From assembly GCA_020002185.1 (NCBI GenBank), contig CM034544.1, positions 8,336,240 to 8,400,239 on the forward strand: 64,000 nt of DNA, given 5' to 3'. This DNA comes from Paraescarpia echinospica. Lineage: Eukaryota > Annelida > Polychaeta > Sabellida > Siboglinidae. The position numbers were made by a program, and so were the translations under genes. Every line of letters begins with the position of its first letter. Within the stretch, counting starts at the first letter, position 1. Under the pieces are notes generated by a model. The model was not told the origin of the DNA, ran no database searches, and saw only the letters and a list, made by a program, of their open reading frames with translations. This document shows, piece after piece, positions 57,465 to 64,000 of the stretch.

Positions 57465-58766
57465 TCAGAAGTCGTACACGACGTTCCGGTTCTTGTCGAT
57501 TTCGAGCACCGTCTCGAACTCCCCGTACACGACGACGTTCACCGTCCGGGCGAGCGCGTGCACAAAGTGGATCTCGGCGCGCAGGTTCCCCGTACGCACG
57601 ACGTTGAAGTGTTCGCCGTAGCAGCAGTCGGGCGACAGGTCGAAGCCGAATATGGTGTAGCCGCTGCCGAACTCGCCGCGCGTCACATCGAACCCCTCGT
57701 CCTCGTACGCCTTCCCCGTCGCGGCGAACAGGTTCATATAGCTTCGGATGTAGCGCCGATGCGCGAAGTCCGGCTGCAGCGGCTTGCTCGGCACCTGGCG
57801 TCCGTCGACGTAGGGGGCGAAGAAGTTTATGTCGTTGTGCTTCGCGTTGAACGGGTTTTTATCGTAGGCCCCGTTGTAGGCGTCGTTGTCGATCAGGCAC
57901 ATGAACACGCGTCGCGGGAGCGTCCCCAGATAGACGTTCTCGTGCGTGTGCGACGCGGTACCCTGCGGTATCGAGAACACCTTGCAGTCGACGCGGCGCA
58001 TCGGATACTTGGCCGTCCCGTGCGTCAGCGCCTTGATGTGACCGAGCTGGACGGCCGGATTCAACTTGATCTTGCGCGCCTGCAGGTAGGCCTCCAGCAG
58101 AACGATTTTGAACCCCGGATCGACGACGTCGCCCATGAGCGCGAAGGCGTCCTTGCTGCGCACCAGTCGCATCTTCAGGTCGACGCCGTTCACCAGGCAC
58201 CGGTTCTGCATGAGCACGTCGACGTGCAGGCGCCCTATCATGTCGAACTCGCGGCTTTCGTGTACGAAATCGTGCCGATGCGCGAACCCGCCGTTATTGT
58301 TGTTGGTTGCCTCCATGCGCCCGGCGGTGTCCTTGCACCACAGGTCGGCCTCGAGCTGCGACTTTTTGGCGTCGGGTCCGTAACTGAGCAGTGTCTCGAT
58401 GTAGGCCCGAAACGGGTACGTATTCGACGACGGCGTCACGAGCGTGCCGTTCAGCGTCACGTCGACCTGACTGAACATCGAATGCAGGAAATTGTTGACG
58501 GGCGCCACGGCGCTGTCGTTCGCGAGCGCGGTACCGTCCCCCTTCACCACCTTGGCGCGCACGTACAGTCTAACGGACGACAGGTCCAGATAGTCGTCTC
58601 CGGATCCCGGAATGAGAAACTCGAGGGGGCCGCCAGCGTCGAGGGCCGTCAGCGGCTTGTGATCGATCCACTGGCCGCTCTCGATGCTCGTCTGCGTCGT
58701 CGGCACACTGAACAGGTCCAGTTCGGACTTTACGCCCTCGCACGACTGCCGATGCACGAACGCCAT
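57465..58766 (-). CDS. Major capsid protein, double jelly-roll (hexon-like)
   Basis: It encodes 433 residues and opens MAFVHRQSCEGVKSELDLFS, then PTTQTSIESGQW. This is the characteristic start of the Polinton capsid family, often labelled F54H12.2-like in animal annotations. LEFLIPGSGDDYLDLSSVRL and SQVDVTLNGTLVTP follow, consistent with beta-rich jelly-roll sequence. It should form the icosahedral shell. No break is visible. Confidence 0.85.
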   Translation of the reverse strand: MAFVHRQSCEGVKSELDLFSVPTTQTSIESGQWIDHKPLTALDAGGPLEFLIPGSGDDYLDLSSVRLYVRAKVVKGDGTALANDSAVAPVNNFLHSMFSQVDVTLNGTLVTPSSNTYPFRAYIETLLSYGPDAKKSQLEADLWCKDTAGRMEATNNNNGGFAHRHDFVHESREFDMIGRLHVDVLMQNRCLVNGVDLKMRLVRSKDAFALMGDVVDPGFKIVLLEAYLQARKIKLNPAVQLGHIKALTHGTAKYPMRRVDCKVFSIPQGTASHTHENVYLGTLPRRVFMCLIDNDAYNGAYDKNPFNAKHNDINFFAPYVDGRQVPSKPLQPDFAHRRYIRSYMNLFAATGKAYEDEGFDVTRGEFGSGYTIFGFDLSPDCCYGEHFNVVRTGNLRAEIHFVHALARTVNVVVYGEFETVLEIDKNRNVVYDF

Positions 58767-58843
58767 CCTACTACGTCTGCTTCGTTCGACGGCGCCTCCC
58801 CTTACTGTCCAGTGCCGCCTTGCCGGTCGGACTTATGTAGCTA

Positions 58844-59245
58844 CTACGCGGGAAATACGTCGTCGCTCGGCCTCTTTCGACGGCGCCTCTTCTTGCTGGC
58901 CGTCGCCGGCTTGCCGGGCGGCTTTATGCGTCGTCGTCGCTTTTTCGGCGGCGGGGCATTCAGCAGCCCGTCGAGAAGGTCGGCGCCCGCCTCCCTCGCA
59001 CGCCTCTTCACCGCCTGCTTCAGATTGCCGCCGGCGACGACGTCCTGCGCCACGCGCACTCCCGTCTTGAGCGCGCGCTTACCCAACGCCATGGCCCCTC
59101 TCTTGATAAGCGGCATGGCACTTCGAAACAGGCTGCCAAAGAGATTACCCAGTCCGTGGCCTCGCTGCGCTCGGGCGCCTACGAACACCGGCAGGCCACC
59201 GCCGACCTGCCGCGTGTAGTAGTCCTCGTACACGTTTCGCGTCAT
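58844..59245 (-). CDS. pX-like basic minor core/capsid precursor
   Basis: It encodes 133 residues. The N-terminal segment YYTRQVGGGLPVFVGARAQR, then GHGLGNLFGSLFR, is a pattern recurring beside Polinton capsid genes and compared with adenovirus pX/pVI. The C-terminus is very basic (KKRRRRIKPP; KKRRRRKRP), suiting nucleic-acid binding. GGG in the N-terminal part may be a protease site. Its ATG lies 2 nt after the stop of the minor capsid gene. Confidence 0.65.
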   Translation of the reverse strand: MTRNVYEDYYTRQVGGGLPVFVGARAQRGHGLGNLFGSLFRSAMPLIKRGAMALGKRALKTGVRVAQDVVAGGNLKQAVKRRAREAGADLLDGLLNAPPPKKRRRRIKPPGKPATASKKRRRRKRPSDDVFPA

Positions 59246-59247
59246 CG

Positions 59248-60093
59248 TCAGAACAGTTTCGACTTGCGGCGTCGGACGTGAAGCGTCGTCACGACTTTTC
59301 CGTTCTCAAATGGTATCGACTGACCGAGGTCGTCTCTTATATCTATCTCAATCGAATCGAATTGGCGCCGCAGGAGCGGCGCGTATTGGACGCGGTCGAA
59401 GATGTTCGATACGATGCTGCCGTTCGAACCGTGGACGGGGACGGCTCGGATGAGGGGGGCAAATACGTCGCCGACGATGCGCGTCTCCACGATGTCCGTG
59501 TACACGAACAGGGTGTCGACGCCGCCGCTCAGGTCCACCGGGTGGTCCGCCTCGCACTCGAACAGGTACCCCGAGGGCAGGTCGCTGCCGTCCGCGGGCG
59601 TCCCGTAACTCGCGATATAGTCCGACTCGAAGCCTAGTATCTGTTTCAGGCGCCCGTCCCGCGGCATGTTAATTTCGACGCCCGGCGATAGAAGCAACGT
59701 CATCCGATTAGTGATGGCGCTGTACACTAGTCGCACCTTGACCGTGTCGGTGCACAGTTTCGTCAACGCCTCGTTGATTTTGCGCACCAGCTTTTTGGCG
59801 TTGCTGTAAAAGCCGTGCGGAATGTTGGCCTGCCGGGCAATTTTTCCCCCGTCCTCGGAGGTGAAAAAGCCCACCTCCCCCCTCTCGCACGCCACGAAGA
59901 AGTAGGTGTCCACCGGCCTCACATTGTACCAGCTATGCGTATACTGTAGCGACACCAGCCCGCATTCCCACTCGCCCAACAGGTCGACGCGCTGCGGCAA
60001 ATTCGTCGTGTAGTGCGTCAACGTGTTTTTGGGGTGCGCCTTCATAGACGCGTTGCTCGGCAACGTGACGTAAAAGTCAGACGTCGACGCCAT
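59248..60093 (-). CDS. Minor capsid (penton-like) protein
   Basis: It encodes 281 residues and begins MASTSDFYVTLPSNASMKAH. It has GEWECGLVSLQYTHSWYNV and a C-terminal FDSIEIDIRDDLGQSIPFEN, then VVTTLHVRRR, all typical of the Polinton single-jelly-roll minor capsid family. It should sit at capsid vertices. The first 17 bases overlap the end of the membrane-protein gene. Confidence 0.82.
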   Translation of the reverse strand: MASTSDFYVTLPSNASMKAHPKNTLTHYTTNLPQRVDLLGEWECGLVSLQYTHSWYNVRPVDTYFFVACERGEVGFFTSEDGGKIARQANIPHGFYSNAKKLVRKINEALTKLCTDTVKVRLVYSAITNRMTLLLSPGVEINMPRDGRLKQILGFESDYIASYGTPADGSDLPSGYLFECEADHPVDLSGGVDTLFVYTDIVETRIVGDVFAPLIRAVPVHGSNGSIVSNIFDRVQYAPLLRRQFDSIEIDIRDDLGQSIPFENGKVVTTLHVRRRKSKLF

Positions 60094-60403
60094 CGCGCCT
60101 CCTCATAGACGGACTCGGCAGTAGGTAGCCGAGGCAACTACTCAGCAGCGCCGTCCACAGATTGGAGTCGCCCGTGCCGCGCGTTAGATTGTATATACTG
60201 ACGACGATCACCGTGTACAGGACGACGATCTGGCACAGGAAGACGATCTCGGCCTTAGGGCATTCGTTGCCGCAGAGACGCCAAGGAACGCTCGTGACGG
60301 AGGAGGCGTCGACGGCATCGGGCGCACCCACAGAGACGCATGAGTCGTCGGCGGGTGTAGCGACAAATGCGCCTGAGTCGACGGCGGTGGGCGGCTTCTG
60401 CAT
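60077..60403 (-). CDS. Small conserved membrane protein of Polintons
   Basis: It encodes 108 residues. An N-terminal polar region is followed by PKAEIVFLCQIVVLYTVIVV (membrane segment about 53-71) and LWTALLSSCLGYLLPSPSM (second hydrophobic segment). I recognise this EIVF...NLT...LLSS-LGYLLP pattern from other Polintons, where its role is unknown. It lies directly before the minor capsid gene. Confidence 0.6.
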   Translation of the reverse strand: MQKPPTAVDSGAFVATPADDSCVSVGAPDAVDASSVTSVPWRLCGNECPKAEIVFLCQIVVLYTVIVVSIYNLTRGTGDSNLWTALLSSCLGYLLPSPSMRRRDGVDV

Positions 60404-60679
60404 TGGCTGCTACTGCTGCTGTCGTCTCCTCCGTACACATCGCGCTACTGCCGTCCGACGCTACGGCGTCGTTCCTTTATCCGCGCAGGCACACCATAGA
60501 GCGAGTTCGTCGACGGGCGTGGGGGCGACGGTGGTGTTGATGGCGCGGACCCCTTCGCCTCGGCAGTCTACTAATACAGCACGATCCCCTTACAAAAAAA
60601 AACGAAAAGCCGTTGCACAGCCCCGCCTCGTGCAGACGCCAGCACCCCGCGTGGCGCATCCAACGCGTCGTCGTCGTCA
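60404..60679. other. Intergenic gap in the - strand cluster
   Basis: No supported gene is present. A 9-A run near 60594 and short frames only. It could hold a promoter for the capsid genes, though I see no clear TATA box. Confidence 0.4.
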
Positions 60680-61831
60680 TCAGCCCTTATAATCCACGAG
60701 CTCCTTGGCGTCGATCCAGCTATTGAACGAGGCCGGATAGCCGAACCATTTGACGAGCACCTCTTCGCCCTTACCGCGTCGTCGACGACGTCTCTGTAGA
60801 ACGGCTTCCACCCGATATAGTTTGTCCTTCGCAACGATCACTTTTTGTAGCTCCAGCCCATAGAAGGTGCCGTCCAGTATCGCGCCGGCGTCGTCCATCA
60901 GTCGGTAAACAGGAGGGTCGGTCGGGTGCAAATCTACGACGGTGAAGAGCTCTTCGCTCCAGTTAGGCATGTACCCCTTCTTGAAGACGCCCTTCGCCTT
61001 GCTGATGCGTACGCGATCCCCCGCTCGCAGTTTCGGCTTGCTTTTGTTTTTTTGACACCCTCCGCCACCGTACAGACGCTGCCACACGCTCTCCTGATTC
61101 GACGCGTCGACGCTCGCAGGCGTCCTACCGATGCTTCGATGATAGGCGTTGTTGTACGACCGCACGAAGTCCTGCAACGGCTCCACGAACCTCAGCGTCT
61201 GATGCTTCGTGAAGTACCGCCACATGCGCGTCTTCAGCGTACGATTGAATCGCTCCACGACGCTCGCCTTCGTCTCCTCGTTGTGCGTCACGAAATGGTG
61301 GACGCCGCGCGCCTTCAAAAGCGTCTGAAGGGGCCTGTTCAGAAACTCCGTCCCCTTGTCGGTCTGCAGGACGTGCGGTGGCGCCGGCGATGCCAGCAGC
61401 CCCTCGAAGGCCGCGACGAGCGCCGGACCGGATTTGCGCTTCAACGGAACGCACGACGCCCGCTTCGAGAAGACGTCGATGACCGTCAGTAGGAACGCTA
61501 TGCCGTCGTTGTGCTTTTTCAGTTTAGCCACGTCGACGAGATCGGCTTGCCACTGCTGATTTTGGCCGCCCACGATAACGCGACGTCGCTTAAATCGGCG
61601 CCTAACCGGCTTGTGAAGCGTATAGGCGTCCTGCGCCGCCAGCCACCGCCCGACGGCCGGCTTGGGCACCGCGGCCGACCGGCGCAACGCATCGACGCCG
61701 CCATAACTGCCTGCCCGTTTCGGGTCGAAGTAGGCGCGCTTCAGTAGGCCGTCGCGTTGTTGGCGCTCTCGTTGCGCACCACGAGTCCGCCGGCCGTCTC
61801 GTTGCGCACCACGAGTCCGCCGGGACACCAT
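60680..61831 (-). CDS. DDE integrase with C-terminal chromodomain
   Basis: The frame is open from an ATG at 61975. The first 48 codons look non-coding (Arg-rich, overlapping another frame), so I start at 61831 (MVSRRTRGAQ; 383 residues). Counting from 61975, the catalytic triad is D145 (WQADLVDV), D206 (LQTDKGTEF) and E241 (VVERFNRTLKT). SYGGVDALRR and QDAYTLHKPVRR come before the core, as usual in Polinton integrases. The C-terminal 50 residues (YRVEAVL, then EEVLVKWFGYPASFNSWID) form a chromodomain, which may steer insertion to particular chromatin. It would insert the linear element with a 6-bp target duplication. Confidence 0.88.
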   Translation of the reverse strand: MVSRRTRGAQRDGRRTRGAQRERQQRDGLLKRAYFDPKRAGSYGGVDALRRSAAVPKPAVGRWLAAQDAYTLHKPVRRRFKRRRVIVGGQNQQWQADLVDVAKLKKHNDGIAFLLTVIDVFSKRASCVPLKRKSGPALVAAFEGLLASPAPPHVLQTDKGTEFLNRPLQTLLKARGVHHFVTHNEETKASVVERFNRTLKTRMWRYFTKHQTLRFVEPLQDFVRSYNNAYHRSIGRTPASVDASNQESVWQRLYGGGGCQKNKSKPKLRAGDRVRISKAKGVFKKGYMPNWSEELFTVVDLHPTDPPVYRLMDDAGAILDGTFYGLELQKVIVAKDKLYRVEAVLQRRRRRRGKGEEVLVKWFGYPASFNSWIDAKELVDYKG

Positions 61832-61944
61832 GGGGCGCGCGGCGGCGACGACGACGATACGGCGAACAAGAGGACGGCGACGATGACCGCCGCAATTACG
61901 ACTGCTACGACGACAACGAGTACTGATCTTCGGACGGGCGGCAT
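61741..61944 (-). CDS. Possible small single-pass membrane protein overlapping the integrase
   Basis: It encodes 67 residues. A basic start (MPPVRRS) is followed by a strongly hydrophobic stretch (VLVVVVAVVIAAVIVAVLLF) and a short outside part with three N-glycosylation sequons (NET, NES, NAT). The outside part comes from a 30-bp tandem duplication (GGLVVRNE). It overlaps the integrase 5' part in another frame and its ATG lies 13 bases before the previous gene's end. It is small enough to be chance. Confidence 0.35.
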   Translation of the reverse strand: MPPVRRSVLVVVVAVVIAAVIVAVLLFAVSSSSPPRAPWCPGGLVVRNETAGGLVVRNESANNATAY

Positions 61945-61959
61945 CCTCTACGGGACACG

Positions 61960-62676
61960 CTAAAAGCTGGACCACGGCGTACGCTCAACGGACCGCGTGC
62001 GCCCCTTTCGCTTCTGCTCGCGCTCGACGGACCGAGTGCGCCCCTTTCGCTTCTGCTCGCGCTGTATATACGCCCGACGCTGGGGGTTGCCGACGAATTC
62101 CATAGGGACGTTCAGCCGCCTTATATGGTCGCCGAACGCTTCCCAGCCAACCGGCGCGGGGGCCCTCTTACGCGTTCGCATGAGATCGTTCACGAGATCT
62201 ACCATATTACTTCCGGCAATAGGCGTACCGTCGTACACGAGCTCCGCTCGATCGTTCCAGCGAATCAGCGGGTCGGCCTTCAGTCGGGCCAACAGGAGGC
62301 GGGCCTTTTCTTTCAGCACTTTCGGTACGCTCTTCACGGCCTCGCTCTCCATCTCCCCCGGCAATTGATCGGACGTAGGTGGCGGCGGCGGCGACGGCGG
62401 CGGCGGCTGATCGGACGACGACTCGTTCTTCACTACGGACACGCGCATCGGCTGCTGCGCGCGAGACGCCTCCATGGCGTTGTAACGACTCAGCAGTTGA
62501 TTGTACGCCACCACCTTTTCGCCTTCGGATAAATCGGCACGCTCGAGAACGGCTTTCATATCGCCGTCCAGGCTACTCATCACACGCGACGTGGTCGTGG
62601 TCGGTTGCGATAGTAACGGCAGTAGACGCTCCACCAACCGGGGGTCTACCAGCGCCATCTTCTTCGCGTGCTGCAT
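61960..62676 (-). CDS. Conserved Polinton protein of unknown function
   Basis: It encodes 238 residues from ATG 62676 (MQHAKKMALVDPRLVERLL). It has MKAVLERADLSEGEKVVAYN, a proline-rich linker, RWNDRAELVYDGTPIAGSNM and VDLVNDLMRTRK, a set recurring next to capsid and ATPase genes in Polintons. A C-terminal 13-residue unit (REQKRKGRTRSVE) is duplicated in tandem. The function is unknown; a virion role is likely from context. Its ATG overlaps the preceding stop (TGATG). Confidence 0.65.
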   Translation of the reverse strand: MQHAKKMALVDPRLVERLLPLLSQPTTTTSRVMSSLDGDMKAVLERADLSEGEKVVAYNQLLSRYNAMEASRAQQPMRVSVVKNESSSDQPPPPSPPPPPTSDQLPGEMESEAVKSVPKVLKEKARLLLARLKADPLIRWNDRAELVYDGTPIAGSNMVDLVNDLMRTRKRAPAPVGWEAFGDHIRRLNVPMEFVGNPQRRAYIQREQKRKGRTRSVEREQKRKGRTRSVERTPWSSF

Positions 62677-63020
62677 CAACCGAAAGCCTGCCTGAGGAGG
62701 GGCAGAAAGGTGCTCGCCAACGGCGCCAGCAGCGCCGTCAGAAACGCGCCCGAACCCGTCTGCAGGACGGCCCTCTTCCGTTTGATGGGTACTTTTTTCG
62801 ACGCTAACTTGCGCAAATTGTTCCTGAACTTTGTCAGCACTTTTCGGTTGTTAGGCGTCAATTTCACGTTCCCTCGCAGGATGTTATACGCGCAGTCGGC
62901 CAGACTGCAGATGAGGTCGGCGTCCGCGTGAGTGATTACCGCCTTTCTCAGATTCGTATTCCCCTTGTAGCGGCGCAACAGCTGCAGGGCAAGGATGTGC
63001 CTCTTCACGCGCTCTGTCAT
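62676..63020 (-). CDS. Basic, core-type conserved Polinton protein
   Basis: It encodes 114 residues. MTERVKRHILALQLL, CAYNILRGNVKLTPNNRKVL and KKVPIKRKRAVLQTGSGAF form a recurring Polinton pattern. It is strongly basic, with a hydrophobic C-terminus (LTALLAPLASTFLPLL). GSG before the hydrophobic end could be a maturation site. It may bind the packaged DNA; that is inference. Confidence 0.6.
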   Translation of the reverse strand: MTERVKRHILALQLLRRYKGNTNLRKAVITHADADLICSLADCAYNILRGNVKLTPNNRKVLTKFRNNLRKLASKKVPIKRKRAVLQTGSGAFLTALLAPLASTFLPLLRQAFG

Positions 63021-63059
63021 CCTGTCGAATGACGGCGGCCGCGGCGCGCCCCACCTTTT

Positions 63060-63734
63060 TTATAGTCTCGTCGGCACATAGACGTACTGAACGGGGTCGT
63101 CGGGAAAAATTTCCGTACGCAGGCGCATGGTTTCCGGCGTTTCCTGTTTCAGATCCACCAGGAGGTAACCGTAGGCGGCCGACGTGGCATCCTTGTACGC
63201 CTCCACCATGTAGTTGACACTGCCCGGATACATCTGCTTCGCCAGGTGACCTACTTGCCCCGCGTCCCGGGGACTCTTGAAGAGGACCATATACTGCGCG
63301 TTTAAACTGATTGTGCGATTTTCTTTCCCTTTCGGAAAGAGATTCTGCAAAAGCTGTACGACGGACGCGTTGCAGTGGTGACTTTTTTTAGTAAACAAAG
63401 TCGTGATGCTACTATCGGTCTCCGACATAAGGTCATCGAGCACTAGAAGCGTCCTCGTTTTGGCGTCCAGAAGCGACGGATCCGGCAAACCGTCTACAAA
63501 TTCCACGCCGGCCATAGAGTCGTAAGCGGTCTGCCACTGGCCGTAACACCACAGAATTTTCTCCGGTGGCGGCGAAATCATACACGAAGCAAACTTTAAC
63601 AGGCGTACAACGAAAGTAGTCTTCCCACACCCCGTAGGGCCGGACACTATACACGTAAAAGGGTGCTTCCACTTTCCGTCCATAGCGACATCTGGTGCGC
63701 TGACACCGTCACAATCGCCTATATGCACCACCAT
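63060..63734 (-). CDS. FtsK/HerA-type (A32-like) DNA-packaging ATPase
   Basis: It encodes 224 residues. Walker A is at 32-40 (GPTGCGKTT) and Walker B at 96-101 (LLVLDD, in RTLLVLDDLMSE). A conserved KSHHCNASVVQLLQNLFPKG segment follows, matching the sensor region of A32-like packaging ATPases. It should pump genomes into capsids. It is the first gene of the - strand cluster, next to the right terminal repeat. Confidence 0.9.
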   Translation of the reverse strand: MVVHIGDCDGVSAPDVAMDGKWKHPFTCIVSGPTGCGKTTFVVRLLKFASCMISPPPEKILWCYGQWQTAYDSMAGVEFVDGLPDPSLLDAKTRTLLVLDDLMSETDSSITTLFTKKSHHCNASVVQLLQNLFPKGKENRTISLNAQYMVLFKSPRDAGQVGHLAKQMYPGSVNYMVEAYKDATSAAYGYLLVDLKQETPETMRLRTEIFPDDPVQYVYVPTRL

Positions 63735-63796
63735 CGACGCTTTTCAGTCACTAGGGGTATACATTTTAGCTATTGCTAGTGCTACCCTCTAGTGAA

Positions 63797-64000
63797 TGCG
63801 CTACTCATAACCACCCTAATTAGTACCTGATTAGTCACTAGAGGTTGATCCTAATTAGTACCTGATTAGTCACTAGAGCTCGTCATATTAGTACCTGATT
63901 AGTCACTAGAGCTCGTCATTCACCCTATTTATTTCCTCTTTATTCAGTAGATGGCGACACCCTCTTTCTCATGACCCCCATCAATCACTTTTTGACGTTG
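63797..64000. repeat. Right terminal inverted repeat of the Polinton (incomplete)
   Basis: It is the reverse complement of 47028-47232 with small differences. It holds three copies of CTAATTAGTACCTGATTAGT-type units followed by CACTAGAG. The outermost 102 bases expected from the left repeat lie beyond the window. Confidence 0.9.

Larger units (their letters stand above)
46926..64000. mobile_element. Polinton/Maverick (adintovirus-like) element, right end outside window
   Basis: Inside long terminal inverted repeats it carries the hallmark set: protein-primed type B polymerase, retroviral-type integrase, adenain-like protease, A32-like packaging ATPase, double-jelly-roll major capsid and penton-like minor capsid proteins. 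The left end begins AGTAGTGGTAAG at 46926 (AGTGG at 46929 is the alternative), matching the 5'-AG start known for Polintons. It sits within the L2-like LINE at a point equal to 6986 in copy 1. Alignment of the two ends puts the right end about 100 bp beyond 64000, for a total of about 17.2 kb. It is much richer in GC than its surroundings. Confidence 0.95.

Noticed and set aside
57456..59219. 587-codon open frame on the + strand
   Set aside because: It is antisense to the major capsid and pX-like genes; the high GC at third positions of those genes keeps the opposite frame open. Its translation has no recognisable domain.
61832..61975. Integrase start at the upstream ATG 61975
   Set aside because: The extra 48 codons are Arg-rich, overlap the membrane ORF and resemble no integrase N-terminus. 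The ATG at 61831 has a better context.

Overview
This is eukaryotic, animal DNA. It has a spliced secreted-protein gene with GT-AG introns, many decayed LINE retrotransposons, a tRNA-derived SINE, simple repeats, and a nearly complete Polinton/Maverick (adintovirus-like) DNA element. The host part is AT-rich and repeat-dense. A marine invertebrate, perhaps a mollusc or another lophotrochozoan, is my best guess from the repeat style, but nothing in the window proves it.

Layout. Positions 1-230 are an assembly gap. Positions 231-6986 are copy 1 of a long direct duplication whose second copy is 38484-46925. Both copies carry a THAP-domain remnant, a cysteine-rich (CXC-like) remnant, a palindromic minisatellite and the 5' part of an L2-like LINE. 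Copy 2 also carries a 5'-truncated LINE (44176-45732) with a 13-bp target-site duplication, and it is cut by the Polinton at 46926. Positions 8571-23650 are repeat-rich and hold no host gene I can support: an inverted copy of the minisatellite, dispersed repeats, a (GT)n run, nested CR1 and RTE-like LINEs, a SINE and a hAT-like terminus.

Positions 23658-38266 hold one host gene on the + strand. It has a TATA box, a non-coding first exon and eleven coding exons whose phases all agree (1,497 nt, 498 codons plus stop). It encodes a secreted protein with short cysteine-rich modules, a VWD domain, a C8 domain and a TIL domain. Its introns hold antisense LINE fragments.

Positions 46926-64000 are the Polinton, much more GC-rich than the host. 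Its left terminal inverted repeat is complete. The right one runs off the window and should end about 100 bp further on. The - strand carries a tight cluster: packaging ATPase, basic core-type protein, conserved unknown protein, DDE integrase with chromodomain, small membrane protein, minor capsid (penton-like) protein, pX-like protein, major capsid protein and adenain-like protease. The + strand carries a zinc-finger ORF and the protein-primed type B DNA polymerase, separated by one in-frame stop. The left arm carries accessory genes: an RPA70-like single-strand-DNA-binding OB-fold protein, two unrecognised ORFs, and a three-exon proline-rich/acidic gene on the - strand. A run of eight perfect heat-shock-element pentamers lies just inside the left terminal repeat.

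Together the Polinton genes cover integration (integrase), replication (polymerase, RPA-like protein), virion building (capsid proteins, pX-like protein, protease) and packaging (ATPase). It is a virus-like self-synthesising element, with at least one break in the polymerase gene.
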